From Manihot esculenta (lineage: Eukaryota > Streptophyta > Magnoliopsida > Malpighiales > Euphorbiaceae), in NCBI RefSeq assembly GCF_001659605.2, contig NC_035173.2:13350347-13414346 (forward strand): a stretch of 64,000 nucleotides of DNA. Direction: 5' to 3'. This document shows positions 45,686 to 57,031 of the stretch, in pieces. Position 1 is the stretch's first letter, and every line of letters begins with the position of its first letter. The notes beneath the pieces were generated by a model. That model was given only the letters and a program-made list of their open reading frames with translations. It did not search any database and was not told the origin of the DNA. A program made the translations under genes and the position numbers.

Positions 45686-47551
45686 GATTGGTGGCCGAAC
45701 CTCCAGATTCGCCCGCAAAATGTGACCTTTCCATCCCACCTATAGATAGGCTCCAATCCGAAAGGAATATGGATTTTCCTCTATATTTGGGAAGAGATGA
45801 GCACTAATCTTTTCTCCAAAATTTTTTTACCTTCCAAGTTTTAAATGATCAAATTCTAATGTATTTCAAATCTTTTTGCTTGAGATTGAAGGTTAAAGGC
45901 TTTAAAGGTTTATTCAAAGACTAGGCTTCTCTCTCTTGTTTGCAATTTTTTGCTTTGGGTATTTTTCTCAAAGAGGTAAGCCTTGATCTTGTCTTCCTGT
46001 TGCTCTTGGGTGTTTAAAAGCAGAATGTATGCTTTTGTTTTAAGTTGTTGGATTGCATATGAAGGTTTTGGGAGTTTTGAGTTATAATCTCAATTCTTGG
46101 AGAATCTCCTTTTGAATCGATACATGTTAATATTTTATGTTGTTCTAATTGTTTATGATCTTTTGTGATGGTATGTTATGGTTTTTAGCCTTTGCATACG
46201 GTTGTGGTAGAGTTATAGAGGCTGGTTGCAAAAGTAGAATCGAGTTTGGCATTCTGCCAAAATCTAGGTTCGGCCGTCGAAGGTCCCTTCAGTCATCGAA
46301 CCTGCATTTAAGGCGGGCAACTTTAGCCACCACAAATGCTTCCGAAAATAGGACTTTCAGGTCTACAAGGGACTTTAAGCCACCGAAACTGTCGTCGAAA
46401 GTCTCCTGTTCAGCTATTTCTAGTCCATTTTTTATGTATTTTCTTATATGCTTTTAGGCGTATCTCGGGGAAGTTTTAAGAGTTGTAAAAGTTATATTTG
46501 GTACTTCATTTAAGTCTGTCTGTGTGGAATCGAACTTGGGGGACCGTAGAGACCAAAAATGAAGTAACTGCTATAGAGCAAGGCTTATATCTGCAAAAGG
46601 TAAGTAGAACTAAACTAAACTCTTATTTTAATCAAATTAAACGTTTTAAGCATGCTCATGTATCATAAATGTTATGTATATTTGAATAGATTGTTTTGTA
46701 TTCGATTCACAAATATTATACACTACATATTTAATTGTTGTTGTGGATGGATGTTGAATGACCCAGTAGCCCTCCCTATATGATATGATATGCTATGTAT
46801 GACGGATATGGAAATCCATGTCAAGAACCATTCTAAGCCCTTGGCACTATGTAAGAGAAAGTTCAGGGTGCTCATTCTATACCCTTGGCACTATGAATAT
46901 GTTATATTTAAGAGAAAGTCCTAAGGAGCATCCATCATAGGCCGGGCACTATTGAATTTTTATAGAGGTTTACTGGTGACAAGTCTATCTTGTTGTGATT
47001 TATTTGTATTATGACGCATACATGAGCATATATTTTATTAATTATTCTATATCATGTGTCTACTCACTAAACTCTAGTAGCTTATCCCTTTCCTCTAACC
47101 GCAGATTTGCAAGATCAGAGTTAGTATGGGAGATCAACAGTATCCTTTAATATAGCTCTTTATATAATAGTTTAGTTGCGGATATATAATAAATTATGAA
47201 TTAGTGTTGTGCTTTGCTTGGGTTTTCTTATATGATTCGCTTGTTAATGATCGTATTATATAAGAGTTTTAAGTTTAAGTTGTGTTTGAACCAACCCGTA
47301 GTATGTAATAATAACTATACTGGAGCATTTGGTGAGAACTCTAATATAGGTTTATGTTTTCAATTATATATATATATGCACATGCCGAGTGTTGTTTCAA
47401 TGTTATGAAAACACTTTATGTATGTTTTTAAGATCATATGGGAGTTGTATCATATGTAACATGATGTATAGTAGTCTTGCTACAGGTTCCAGTAACCTTA
47501 AGTCGATTTAAACCCTAGCACTGGTAGTGGTTCGGTTTCTTGATCTTTATA
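45686..47551 (+). mobile_element. Solo LTR F, main part
   Basis: Resumes with a GGCCGAACCTCC block equivalent to 10680-10690 of LTR C and ends near 47551, followed by GGATT. The GC-rich motifs are decayed, for example TTCGGCCGTCGAA near 46269. This supports an older age than C, A or B. Confidence 0.85.
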
Positions 47552-47556
47552 GGATT

Positions 47557-48492
47557 CCTTACATTTTAATCTATTCATATTATTCATATCTTAACTCTAT
47601 GCCTATTGATCATAATAATTGCTAGACATACATTTAAAGAATCCTTTCATATTTTTCTCTTTTTTTTGTGTCTTTCATTTTATAGGAGCACTGAGTATTG
47701 TAAAATATTTTCTTAACTTTCTCTTTCATTAGTACATTTAATTAACATGACCTATCAGTTTTTCTTTATTTATTCTCTCTATTTCACACACTTGTCTACC
47801 TAGTTAACATACAATGTATCAAGTTAACATGTCTCATCATTATCCTTGTGTAATTTTTAGTCTCCTAGAATTTCTAACTAGTCATGATGAAAAGATGTTA
47901 GGATTTTAGCATATCCAAGATGAAAAGATTCTAGCTGGTCTATGATGAAAAAAAATTCTTTATAAGTCACATTTTAATCATTCTTAACATCACTTCACTG
48001 ATCTTCATGATTAAGATGATGAAACAATTTAGATTTCTTGAAAGAGATAGAAAACTTAAAAGAGAAAATGTGATGCACATAAAATGAGAGAAAAAGATAA
48101 AAAGACAAACTATTATCTTTGCATAGACAATGATACTCTTTTTTGTTGCTTTTATTCCATCTTAGCAGGTTCGCACAAGTCTTTAATTAAAACTCCATTG
48201 AAAAATGGCTTGGGAAACTTTAGGTTTTGTTAAATTGAAGTTAAAATATTTTTATAGTACAAACTAAAGTTGAGAAGCACTGATAAAAATAACTCTCAAA
48301 GTTAAGGAATATTGGTCGAAATTTAGCCAAAATCTTATTGTGCAATATAAATTCTAATCACTTTTTTTAATCTTACTTTTGATACTTTCAAATTCATAAA
48401 TGTGTGAGTCGTGATTCAGAATAAATGAAATAATTTCTTTTTATCTATTATTTTATGTCGCTTAAATTTAAATATGTGTTTTATATACCTGA
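47557..48492. other. Spacer between LTRs F and G
   Basis: AT-rich, without a gene I can support. 47825-47960 resembles 36505-36610 by eye, an unclassified dispersed repeat. Confidence 0.55.
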
Positions 48493-50225
48493 TGTAATTC
48501 CTACCTAAATTTTGATGTTAGAATCCTAAATTTCTAATGGTACCTCCAATAGAATTGGGAATCTCGAAAACAGAAATCTTAGAAAATAGTAAAATGGTAT
48601 TTTCTTAAATGAATTTTAAGTGTAGTTTTTAATGGTTAAAAAAAGAATTTTTAATACTTTTAATTTTTTACTACCGAACATGGAGCCTTTTGGACGGAGA
48701 AAGTGCTTTTCAAAGTCGTACTATAAAAAGGATCTCATTGAAAATAAATAGCCATATTCTATGTTCTAGCACCTGAGGTAGAAATATAAATCCTCTCAAC
48801 ATTTTATTTTCTTTAAAGCAAAATTTAACGAACTTTGAAGGATTTGCTACTTGCATTTGAAGATTAGGCATTAGATTCAAGATCATATTAGTTTTAAAAT
48901 GCTCTTTTCTTGTCCTATTTTCTATTATGGCTCATTGTCTTCAAAGTTAAGTTTTAATCATTAAATCTTTTGGTTTTAATGTATGGAAAGCCTAAATATC
49001 TAATTGTATCTAGGTGTGTGGGGTTGGATATGAATGCACATTATAGGAATGGGTTCCTTATTGGTTCAAGGTTATGGACATGTTTTGAAATAGTTTACCA
49101 CCAGTGTTTCTTGTGTGTTTGGTATTGGCTTAGAAAGTACTTTGAAGCTAAGGAAATGGGCACACCTCTTGATTTTCATGGTTGAGAAAATTGAGCTTTT
49201 GCATGCATTATAAAGTTTTTATTAGTTTCCCATGTGATTGAATCTTGATATAGGATGAATGCATGTAATGTTTTGTGTGCTTTCAATTTGTTTTTTGATT
49301 CTATGAGACTTATGTAAGATGTTGAACTTGTTGTCTTTTTTTATTATTATTATTTTTTTATTTGTTAAAGTTTTGGGCATATGGGTTTTATACAAAATTG
49401 GGTGTAATTCCATGAATAAACCCATGTTCGGCTATTGAAGCTAGGTTTATTTGTTTAACCTATACTTTAGTACTTCCAAGGTTGTCAAAGGTGTCACCGA
49501 AAAACTCTTTCCCAACCTTTTTCATTACGTTTTCTATGTGTTTTCCTTATTTTTTTAGGGGCCTCTTAGGGTACTTTTAGAATTTATAAAAAAAATATAT
49601 TTTGATTCCTCATTTGGGTATATCTATGTAAGACTGGATTTCGGAAGCTGTCAAGATCAATAGTAAGATTATTGCCAGTTGAGACTAAGTATAGCGTGTT
49701 TACAAGAAATGAGAAGAACTAAACTAAACTTAGTTAAAGTTAAATGAGTTTGAATTACATATGCTCATGCATTATAAATACCATGATTTGTGTTAGAGTA
49801 TTTGAATTAGAATCATGAATATATTGCATTGCATTTCTATCTTTAAATGATAAATATATATATATTGGATGACCTATTAGCTCTTCAATGATAGTAATAT
49901 TATATATTTTATGGATATGGAAAGACCATATTGATCCATTTTATGCCCTTGACATTATGGAGTTATGTTTATATTTTAAGAAAAAGTTCTAAGGAGGACT
50001 GGTAATGGGCCAAGCATATTGGATATGTGAAGACTATTAGTGACAAGTCCATCATGGTATGAAATGTTTGTGATCTGCTACATTCATATGAGAATTGATT
50101 TTCTTTAAATTAACAAATACATATGTATTTGTATTTCTACTCACTAAGATATCCACACATAGCTTATTCTTTTTCCTTAACACCTAGGTGTGCAGTATCA
50201 CACCTCTATAAATTTAGCTTTTAAA
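48493..50225 (+). mobile_element. Very old Tekay/Del-like LTR G, 5' part
   Basis: Starts TGTAATTCCTACC (compare TGTAATACCCGGC) and follows LTR C block by block. Matching landmarks include CATGTTCGGCTATTGAAG near 49422 where C has the intact motif, TTGGATGACCTATTAGC near 49864, and the ACTCACTAAG block near 50140. It is interrupted at about 50225-50256 by relic H and resumes near 56040. Confidence 0.7.
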
Positions 50226-50256
50226 ATTACAAACTTCTTTTTTACTTACGTAGGTG

Positions 50257-50870
50257 CTAATTAGGTGGTACAATGACAGATGAAGTCATTTTTGAGTTGA
50301 TGATAATGTATTTTGGGCCATTGGAGAAAATTTCAAATATTTTGGGGAGCATTTTGAGATACTTTTCATAATGATAGCTCATTTAGAGGTGGTTTATGTA
50401 GTTGGTTGCGTGATTGGGCCAATTAGGCTGATTATAGCATGAAGGACAATTGTTGGGCTGTTATTTGCATGAGGTAGGCCAATTTCTAGGTGTTGGATAG
50501 GTGTGATGCACGTCGGCTAGGTGCTAGGCTGACCTACATGGGCATTAGGATGGATTGGCAAGGTGTTGGGCTAAAGATTCGTTGGGCTGGGCGTTGAAAC
50601 ACTTGAGGTTTGTATGGGCATTTATTAGGCCCAAGCACATGCAGCTACAGGTGCTAGGGAGAAAGGTGTGCAGGCCAAAAATAGGTTCCAAGTAGAGTGC
50701 ATGCAGGCTAAGCAGTAGAGACATACGGGTCATATATGGAGGATTCATTGGACCGCGCCAATTAAGTAGATTGGGCTAAGAATTAAGCCTAGATAGAGTG
50801 CAATATGAGTTGGATATTTCGAGCATGTTTGACATGTCAAATGAGGTTCAAAAGCAAATTGACTAGACCT
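50257..50870 (+). repeat. 5' LTR fragment of relic H
   Basis: Aligns by eye with 54708-55240, sharing the GGTGGTACAATGA-type start and the TAGGCCCAAGC block. The 3' part of this LTR, the primer site and the leader are missing, so it was truncated by a deletion. Confidence 0.65.
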
Positions 50871-51751
50871 AAAAACTGTAAGAAAGCTAGGAGCAAGTAC
50901 CTTGAGCAGCCGCTTGAGGCATAGAGACAAGGCTAGAGAAGGTGGATTTGAAGATTGTTGATGAGGAGGAGAAGGTTGAGAAATTGAAAGAACACATGGA
51001 GGGACTCGATGAGAGGTTGAAAGAGTTTTGCAGGGAAGTCCATGTGCCTTCAGTATTGCAATTGACAAGCTTGGTAGCGAAGGAGAAAATGTTCACCATA
51101 CCTTTTTCCAGAAGACGACTAACTTAAAGGAGGAAAACCACACCTTGAGGGAAAAACTGAAACGAGCGATTGTGATACTGGAAGAAGTGACCAACGAGCT
51201 AGTGGTGCTTAAAAGCGCGATCTCGCAAGGTATGGTTGTTAGCCCTTTCACTTCTATTATTGCTCTAAGTAGACTATAGATTTCTAAACATGACGTATTT
51301 AAGGGATCTCAATGAAAAAGAAATTGATATTTTCTTATGGATCTTGGAGCAATATTTGAAGGTGATAAGTATTATGGTTGATGCCCACAAAATAAATCAT
51401 GTTTATTTGTATTTGGCAAATTTCGCCATGGTGTGGTGGCGAATGAGGCATGCCAATATGAAAAAAGAGATATGTGTAATTTCCACTTGGAACGACTTTA
51501 AGAAAGAGTTGATGAGGTAATTTTATCCTAATAATGTTGCTTATGAAGTAAGGTTGAATCTAAGGCAATTCACTCCAAATGGGGAGCATTCAGGACTATA
51601 TAAAGGAGTTCTTAACAACAATTCTTGAAATCGTTGCTTATAATAATAGTGAGGCTTTGTTTGCTCTTGTGGATGGTTTACAAAATTGGGCGTGCATGAG
51701 GGTTATAGGTATTATGGTTGGTGCCCACAAAATAGATCATGTTTATTTGTA

Positions 51752-53217
51752 GGGAAAATTATTTTTTAGTCCCTAAATCATAGCATAATTAACAGATTTG
51801 TCCCTTTATTTTTAGAATCCAACACTTTCATTCTTGAGGTTTAATTCCGTCAAAATTCAAGGTCCCTCTGTCAAAAATTTCTGTTAAATCAATGATTTTC
51901 ACTTGGTCAAAGGAAAGAGAAAAAAATATAATTTCAAAAATATCCTTATCAATAATAAAATGAAAAAATTACTATTTAGTCCCTATAGTATGGAAAAACT
52001 CACTATTTAGTCCCTCAATTTTAAAAAATATATTAAAATATTCTTGACATTTTAAAAAGTCTACTAGTTAGTTTCTCTATTAATTTTATCACTAAATATT
52101 TTACTATTTAGTCCCTATAATTTAGAAAAAAATTATTAGTTGGTCTCTCAAATTATTAAAAAGTTTACTAATTAGTCCCTCCATATCAGGGGTATTTTAG
52201 ATTTTTTTATAATACTTAACGACTAAAATTAACAGAAAGACTAACTAGTAGACTTTTTAAGATGTCAGAGACGTTTTAATTAATTTTTCAATGATTTTCA
52301 CTTGGTCAAACGAAAGAGAATAAATATAATTCCAAAAATATCCTTATCAATAAAAAAATAAAAAAAATTACTATTTAGTCCCTATAGTATGGAAAAACTC
52401 ACTATTTAGTCCCTCAATTTTGAAAAATATATTAAAATATTCCTGACATTTTAAAAAGTCTACTAGTTAGTTTCTCTATTAATTTTATCACTAAATATTT
52501 TACTATTTAGTTCTTATAATTTAGAAAAAAATTATTAGTTAGTCTCTCAAATTATTAAAAAGTTTACTAATTAGTCCCTCCATATTAGGGATATTTTAGA
52601 TTTTTTTTATAATACTTAATGACTAAAATTAACGGAAAGGCTAACTAGTAGACTTTTTAAAATGTCAGAGACGTTTTAATTAATTTTTCAAATGGCGAAC
52701 AATAATCAACAGTGAATGGCATCACAAAAGCAATTTCTATTGAGTTTTAACTTTTTATTTTTAATAATTTAAATTTTATGTATTTTGATTTTTATTATCT
52801 TTACTGAATTTGAATCTTAAATTTATTGAAATTTTTATTTGTTTATGGAGATTGAGTTTGAGATTTTCTTCCTTGAATTTTGACGAAATTAAACATCAGG
52901 GATTAAAGTGTTGAATTCGAAAAATAGAGAGATAAATCTGTTAATTATTTAATATCTTAGGGACGAAAATATATTTTTTCCTTCAACTTTTTGAGAGAGG
53001 GACCTATAGATTTGTAGGAATTAAATTTCAGAGACTAAAATATTAGGTTCTAGAAATTGTAGTTCGGTCATTTTTTCTGTCACTAACGGCATTTTTTACG
53101 GAGAAACCTCTTATTTTGACGAAATTAAACCTCATGGACAAAAGTGTTGGGTTCTAAAAATAGAGAGACGAATCCGTTAATTATGCTATATCTCAGAGAC
53201 TAAAAAGTAATTTTTCC
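51752..53217. mobile_element. Non-autonomous Mutator-like element with long terminal inverted repeats
   Basis: The ends GGGAAAATTA and TAATTTTTCC begin inverted repeats of about 115 bp. The nine bases TTATTTGTA flank both sides (51743-51751 and 53218-53226), a TSD length typical of Mutator-like elements. There is no transposase frame. A second copy of the right repeat lies inside (about 52866-52982), and two tandem units of about 400 bp fill the left half. Confidence 0.88.
51891..52692. repeat. Tandem pair of about 400-bp foldback units inside the Mutator-like element
   Basis: Unit 1 runs from 51891 to about 52288 and unit 2 from about 52289 to 52692, with the same start AATGATTTTCACTTGGTCAA. 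Each unit is itself a foldback: its left arm with CTACTAGTTAGTTTCTCT is inverted at its right end. Related single copies occur at 57285-57550 and 63520-63860. Confidence 0.8.
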
Positions 53218-53943
53218 TTATTTGTATTTGGAAATTTCTCCATGGTGTAGTGGTGAAGCAGGCATGCCAATATGGAGAAAGAGATTTATGTAATTTCCAC
53301 TTGGAACCACTTTAAGGAAGAGTTGATGAGGCAATTTTATTTGCTTATGAAGTAAGGTTGAATCTAAGGCAACTCACTCTAAATGGGGAGCATTCAAGAC
53401 TACGTAAAGGAGTTCTTTAACAATAATTTTTGAAATTGTTGATTATAATAATAATGAGTCTCTGTTTGCTCTCGTGGATGGTTTACAAAATTAGGTGTGC
53501 ATGGGGATTCAAAGGATTCAAAGGAGAGGTGCACAAGACCTAACCACTGCCATTTTTATTGTCGAATCTATAGTAGAATTGCAAATGAGTGGAAAGGAGA
53601 AATCAAATCCATCTAAGGGCAAGGATGGAGGTAATGGCGATCATGAAAAAGTGGATAGACCAAAACACTACAAAGGCAACAAAGAAGGGGACGAGAAATT
53701 CAAACAGCCGAAAAAGAGTGGAGATAAGCTTTACATTCAATGCTTCCTTTGCGATAGGCTGCATAGGGCGAGGGAGTGCTCAAGGAGGAGTAAAATTTTC
53801 ACCACGATCGAAGAGGAAGATATGGGTTGCAAAGAGGTGGCGCAAGGGTCCCTACAGTTGGCTGTTGTCATGAAGAAGCAATATCCATCAAAAGAAGTAA
53901 GGAAGGGACAATTGTTCATAAATGCAAAATTGGGCAAACTGTG

Positions 53944-54252
53944 ATGTCCGCACTCTCATTGACATGGGCACTTTAAATAATTTTATGAAGTTAGAATAAG
54001 CCAACAAAATTTGGTTAAAATAGAGAAGACTGAAGGTTGGATCAAATAGTAAACTCCAAGCCAAGTTTGGTGTATGGAATGTCGAAGGATGTGAGAGTCC
54101 AAATCAATGAGTGGCATGGAACCCTTAATTTTTCTATTGTTTCCATGGATGACTACCTATATGTATTAGGAATGGAGTTTATGGATAAGGCTATATTAAT
54201 CCCAATTCCATTTGCCAAAATGATGTGCGTTATGGAGGAAGGGAAAACTTGA
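53944..54252 (+). pseudogene. Protease remnant of relic H
   Basis: The stretch just after gag reads RTLIDMGTLNNF, where the retroviral protease motif should be DTGA, so the catalytic site is degenerate. 54037-54252 continues with VRVQINEWHGTLNFSIVSMDD and YVLGMEFMDK, typical of the C-terminal protease half of gypsy elements. It is broken between the two pieces. Confidence 0.7.
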
Positions 54253-54707
54253 ACCATTCCTTTGCAAAGAGTTAAGCCCAACCATGGAAGCACAATTTCA
54301 AAAGTGAAGGAAGTTTCCATTGATGCCATTCAATGTTTGCTTGAAGAAGTGAAGATGAGTAAGGTCTAAGTGAAAACTGAGTTTCTAAAAAAAACACACA
54401 ATTAAGGTAGAGTAGGAATGTGCCAAGAAGGCATGGAGGCAACAAGGGGTGTGTAGGTGGACACACCAAAGAGACCAACACCAAGCCGCATGGAGGTGGC
54501 CATACAAGAAGGAAGAGGCATCCGAAGAAAAATTATGACAAGGGTCGTCCAAAAGAAAAATTATCGAAGGAGGCAAGTAATCTTTTGAAGGATCAACAGC
54601 TAATTGCACCAAGCAGATAGTGACTATTGAGGTTCAATGTGCAAGGAGACATGCGGGACACTTCCATAAATTTACCCTTCAAAGTCCAAAATTTTTATTG
54701 AAGTATC
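54253..54707 (+). other. Remaining internal region of H, no RT or integrase
   Basis: Only about 450 bp separate the protease from the 3' LTR. No RT, RNase H or integrase motif is seen. The purine-rich stretch near 54500-54570 gives meaningless open frames. Confidence 0.65.
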
Positions 54708-55800
54708 TGCCAATCGGGTGGCATAATGATGGACCAAGTCATTTTGGATTGGTGATAATATATTTTGTGCCATTGAAGAAAATTTTAAATATTTTATGGA
54801 CCATTTAGGATATTTTTCACAACAAAAAGCTTTATTTGGAGGTGATTTGTGTAGCTAGTAGTGCGATTGGACTGGTTGTGGCATGAAGGACAGCTTTTGA
54901 GATGTTATTAGCACGAGGTAAGGGGTGCTGGACCAATTTTTGGGCACTAGATAGGTGTGATGCGAGTGGGCCAAGCACTAGGCTGACTTGTAGGGTGCTG
55001 GGCTGGACTGGCAAAGCGCTGGGCTAGAGATTCATTAGGCCACATGCTGAAGTAAGTGAGTTGCATATAGGCTTTTATTAGGCCTAAGCGCGTTCAGCAA
55101 CAGGCTGCTAGGGAGAAAGGCATATGGGCCAAAAACATCTCAGGTGGGGCGCACCTAGATTGGGCAAAGAATCAAGCCCAAGCAAAGTGGAACACGGGCT
55201 GAATGTTTCCAGCCTGTTTGAGCTTATTGAGGCCCAAAAACCATGTCTTCAAGTAGAATATTTTCTTAATGAATTTTCCACTTCCTAATTTTCATTTCTC
55301 TTCTCCATTTTCATTTAGTTAATTTCAGCCATCCAATTAAGGCTTCCATTGGTACTATTTTATTTTTCTTTTGCTAATCTTCTTTATGTTTACCTTTAGG
55401 CCAAGCTTCCACTTGTACAATTAATTCCTCTTTGGCCATTTTCTTCAAGTATAATTCTCGGCCAATACTTGCTATTTTTCTATTGGAGTATTTTAGCCTT
55501 ACTTTACTAAAATTCTTCAAGCAACACATTCGACCATTTCACTTTGGTTCCACTAGAGGTGCTTTTGGCTATATTTAGCTGATTTATTTCAAATCACACT
55601 TGGCTAAGGAAGGTTGGGAGATTAAACTTGGCTCATTTGAACTAAGTGCTGCACGGATTGAGGTACTAAATTCCTAAGTCAGTGATGAGGTGTTCAAAGC
55701 AAAGAACTATAGGATGTAATGTCTTAGTTTTCTAGTTTTTGATTTGTAATCATACTTTTACACTAGCTAAGTACTTGAGTGATAGTTTAAAAAATTGTGC
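54708..55800 (+). repeat. 3' LTR of relic H
   Basis: Starts TGCCAATCGGGTGG, matching TGCTAATTAGGTGG at 50257. The start is supported by the alignment of the two LTRs. The end near 55800 is an estimate based on where LTR G sequence seems to resume. Confidence 0.55.
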
Positions 55801-56039
55801 TTTGCTCATATGTTCATGTTTTATATCCAATTATTTTATTACCCTTAATATATTTTAAGTTTTTTTAGTAAATATTATACATTTAAACATCGTGGTGTGT
55901 ATAATTATTATGATTAGAATATTTGATTATAAATAATTATATTTAAATGCATTACTACATGTTCATATTTTAAATAAATGAACTAAATTTTGTAAATATT
56001 TTTGAAGTCAATTGAGACTTTATTAAGTATAAAGATTAT

Positions 56040-56122
56040 ATATTAGACTTGTCACAAGTTTCGTTAATTTTAAATCAATTCGAACCTGAAAGTTAATAGC
56101 AGTTTCAAACACGACTCAACTT
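56040..56122 (+). mobile_element. LTR G, 3' tail
   Basis: AGACTTGTCACAAGTTTCG and a following GAACCTGAAAG block align with the conserved tail of LTR C (TAGGCTTGCTACGGGTTCCG, GAATCCTAGCG). Between it and H lies about 240 bp of AT-rich DNA that probably also belongs to G. Confidence 0.6.
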
Positions 56123-56140
56123 AAACAATTTTGTGTTGTA

Positions 56141-56341
56141 ACTTAAAAGAATATTATATAAAGCCTGTGGTAGCAATGAAAGTCTCAAAGATATTGTATT
56201 GCAATAGTATTGTGAGAAATACACTAAGGTTATGGTTTGCGACTTGAAAGAATATTATATAAAGTTTGTGGTAATAATGAAAGTCTCAAAGATAGTGTAT
56301 TGCAATAATATTGTGAGAAATACACTAAGGTTATGATTTGA
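56141..56341. repeat. Two-copy tandem repeat, period 101 bp
   Basis: ACTTAAAAGAATATTATAT at 56141 and ACTTGAAAGAATATTATAT at 56242 start two copies that are over 90% alike by eye. They lie just past the tail of LTR G. Confidence 0.88.
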
Positions 56342-57031
56342 GTTTAAGAGATGGTATTTTACTATTTTCATAATAATAGAATTTGCATCTATATCTTACT
56401 TGTAAATATAAACTTTATAGTCAAATAATATAAATTATATTTATTTTTCTTTCTTTCTATTATTTTGTGATTGTATATCTATTTATATGTCTAAATATGC
56501 AATCTTATTATAATATTTTTCATAAATTCCAGTTTAATTACACTATGATATTTTTAGAGATTTACAAAATGAATTGAACTTATGAAATATATATATTATA
56601 TTATGTCAGAATTTATTTAAATCTTAGAAAAAATACAAAAATATAATTGATAAAAAATTAAATTAAACTCATTTAATTAGACTTATTTTTAATTTTATTA
56701 AATAGGTTTGAGTAGGAATGAGGCAATTTTAATAAATATGAACTTCCTAACGATTGGTATGCACGAATCATTTTTATATCATTATAAAAATAAGAATTAA
56801 TGCAAAAAATGTACAATCTAAATATCATTAATATCCCATTTCAAAAAAAAATATATCATTAATATCAACTATTGATCTTCAACACATGATAAACTAATAC
56901 TACACATAGCAAGCAAACTCCAGAATAAAATGATTGTCATAATTAATCAAGAGACAACACAACAACTGGACATTGAAACACTTTTTAGTAGTAAAAATCT
57001 CTTTTTGGTCCTTTGAAAGTTCTTGGTGAAT
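56342..57031. other. 3' flank of the amidase gene
   Basis: AT-rich, no other gene seen. The amidase 3' untranslated region should lie in the part adjoining 57031. I found no clear AATAAA signal on the minus strand. Confidence 0.5.

Larger units (their letters stand above)
50871..53943 (+). pseudogene. Gag remnant of gypsy relic H, with internal duplication
   Basis: Fragments in order are a coiled-coil-like N-terminus (50942-51127) and a gag core ending VWWRMRHANMKKEICVISTW (51290-51520). The C-terminal part (53495-53943) has ELQMSGKEKSNPSK and a knuckle CFLCDRLHRARECSRR. About 343 bp of the core is duplicated (from 51362 and from 51705). The second copy is split by the Mutator-like element at 51752-53217. 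Several stops and frameshifts are present. Confidence 0.8.

Noticed and set aside
48970..49185. Open frame of 71 codons
   Set aside because: It lies within degenerate LTR G and has no recognised domain; the length is expected by chance.
49222..49425. Open frame of 67 codons on the minus strand
   Set aside because: Lysine/isoleucine-rich translation of AT-rich LTR G sequence; no support as a gene.
53589..53873. Second frame overlapping the H gag C-terminus
   Set aside because: It is a shadow of the frame with the zinc knuckle at 53495-53943 and has no domain of its own.
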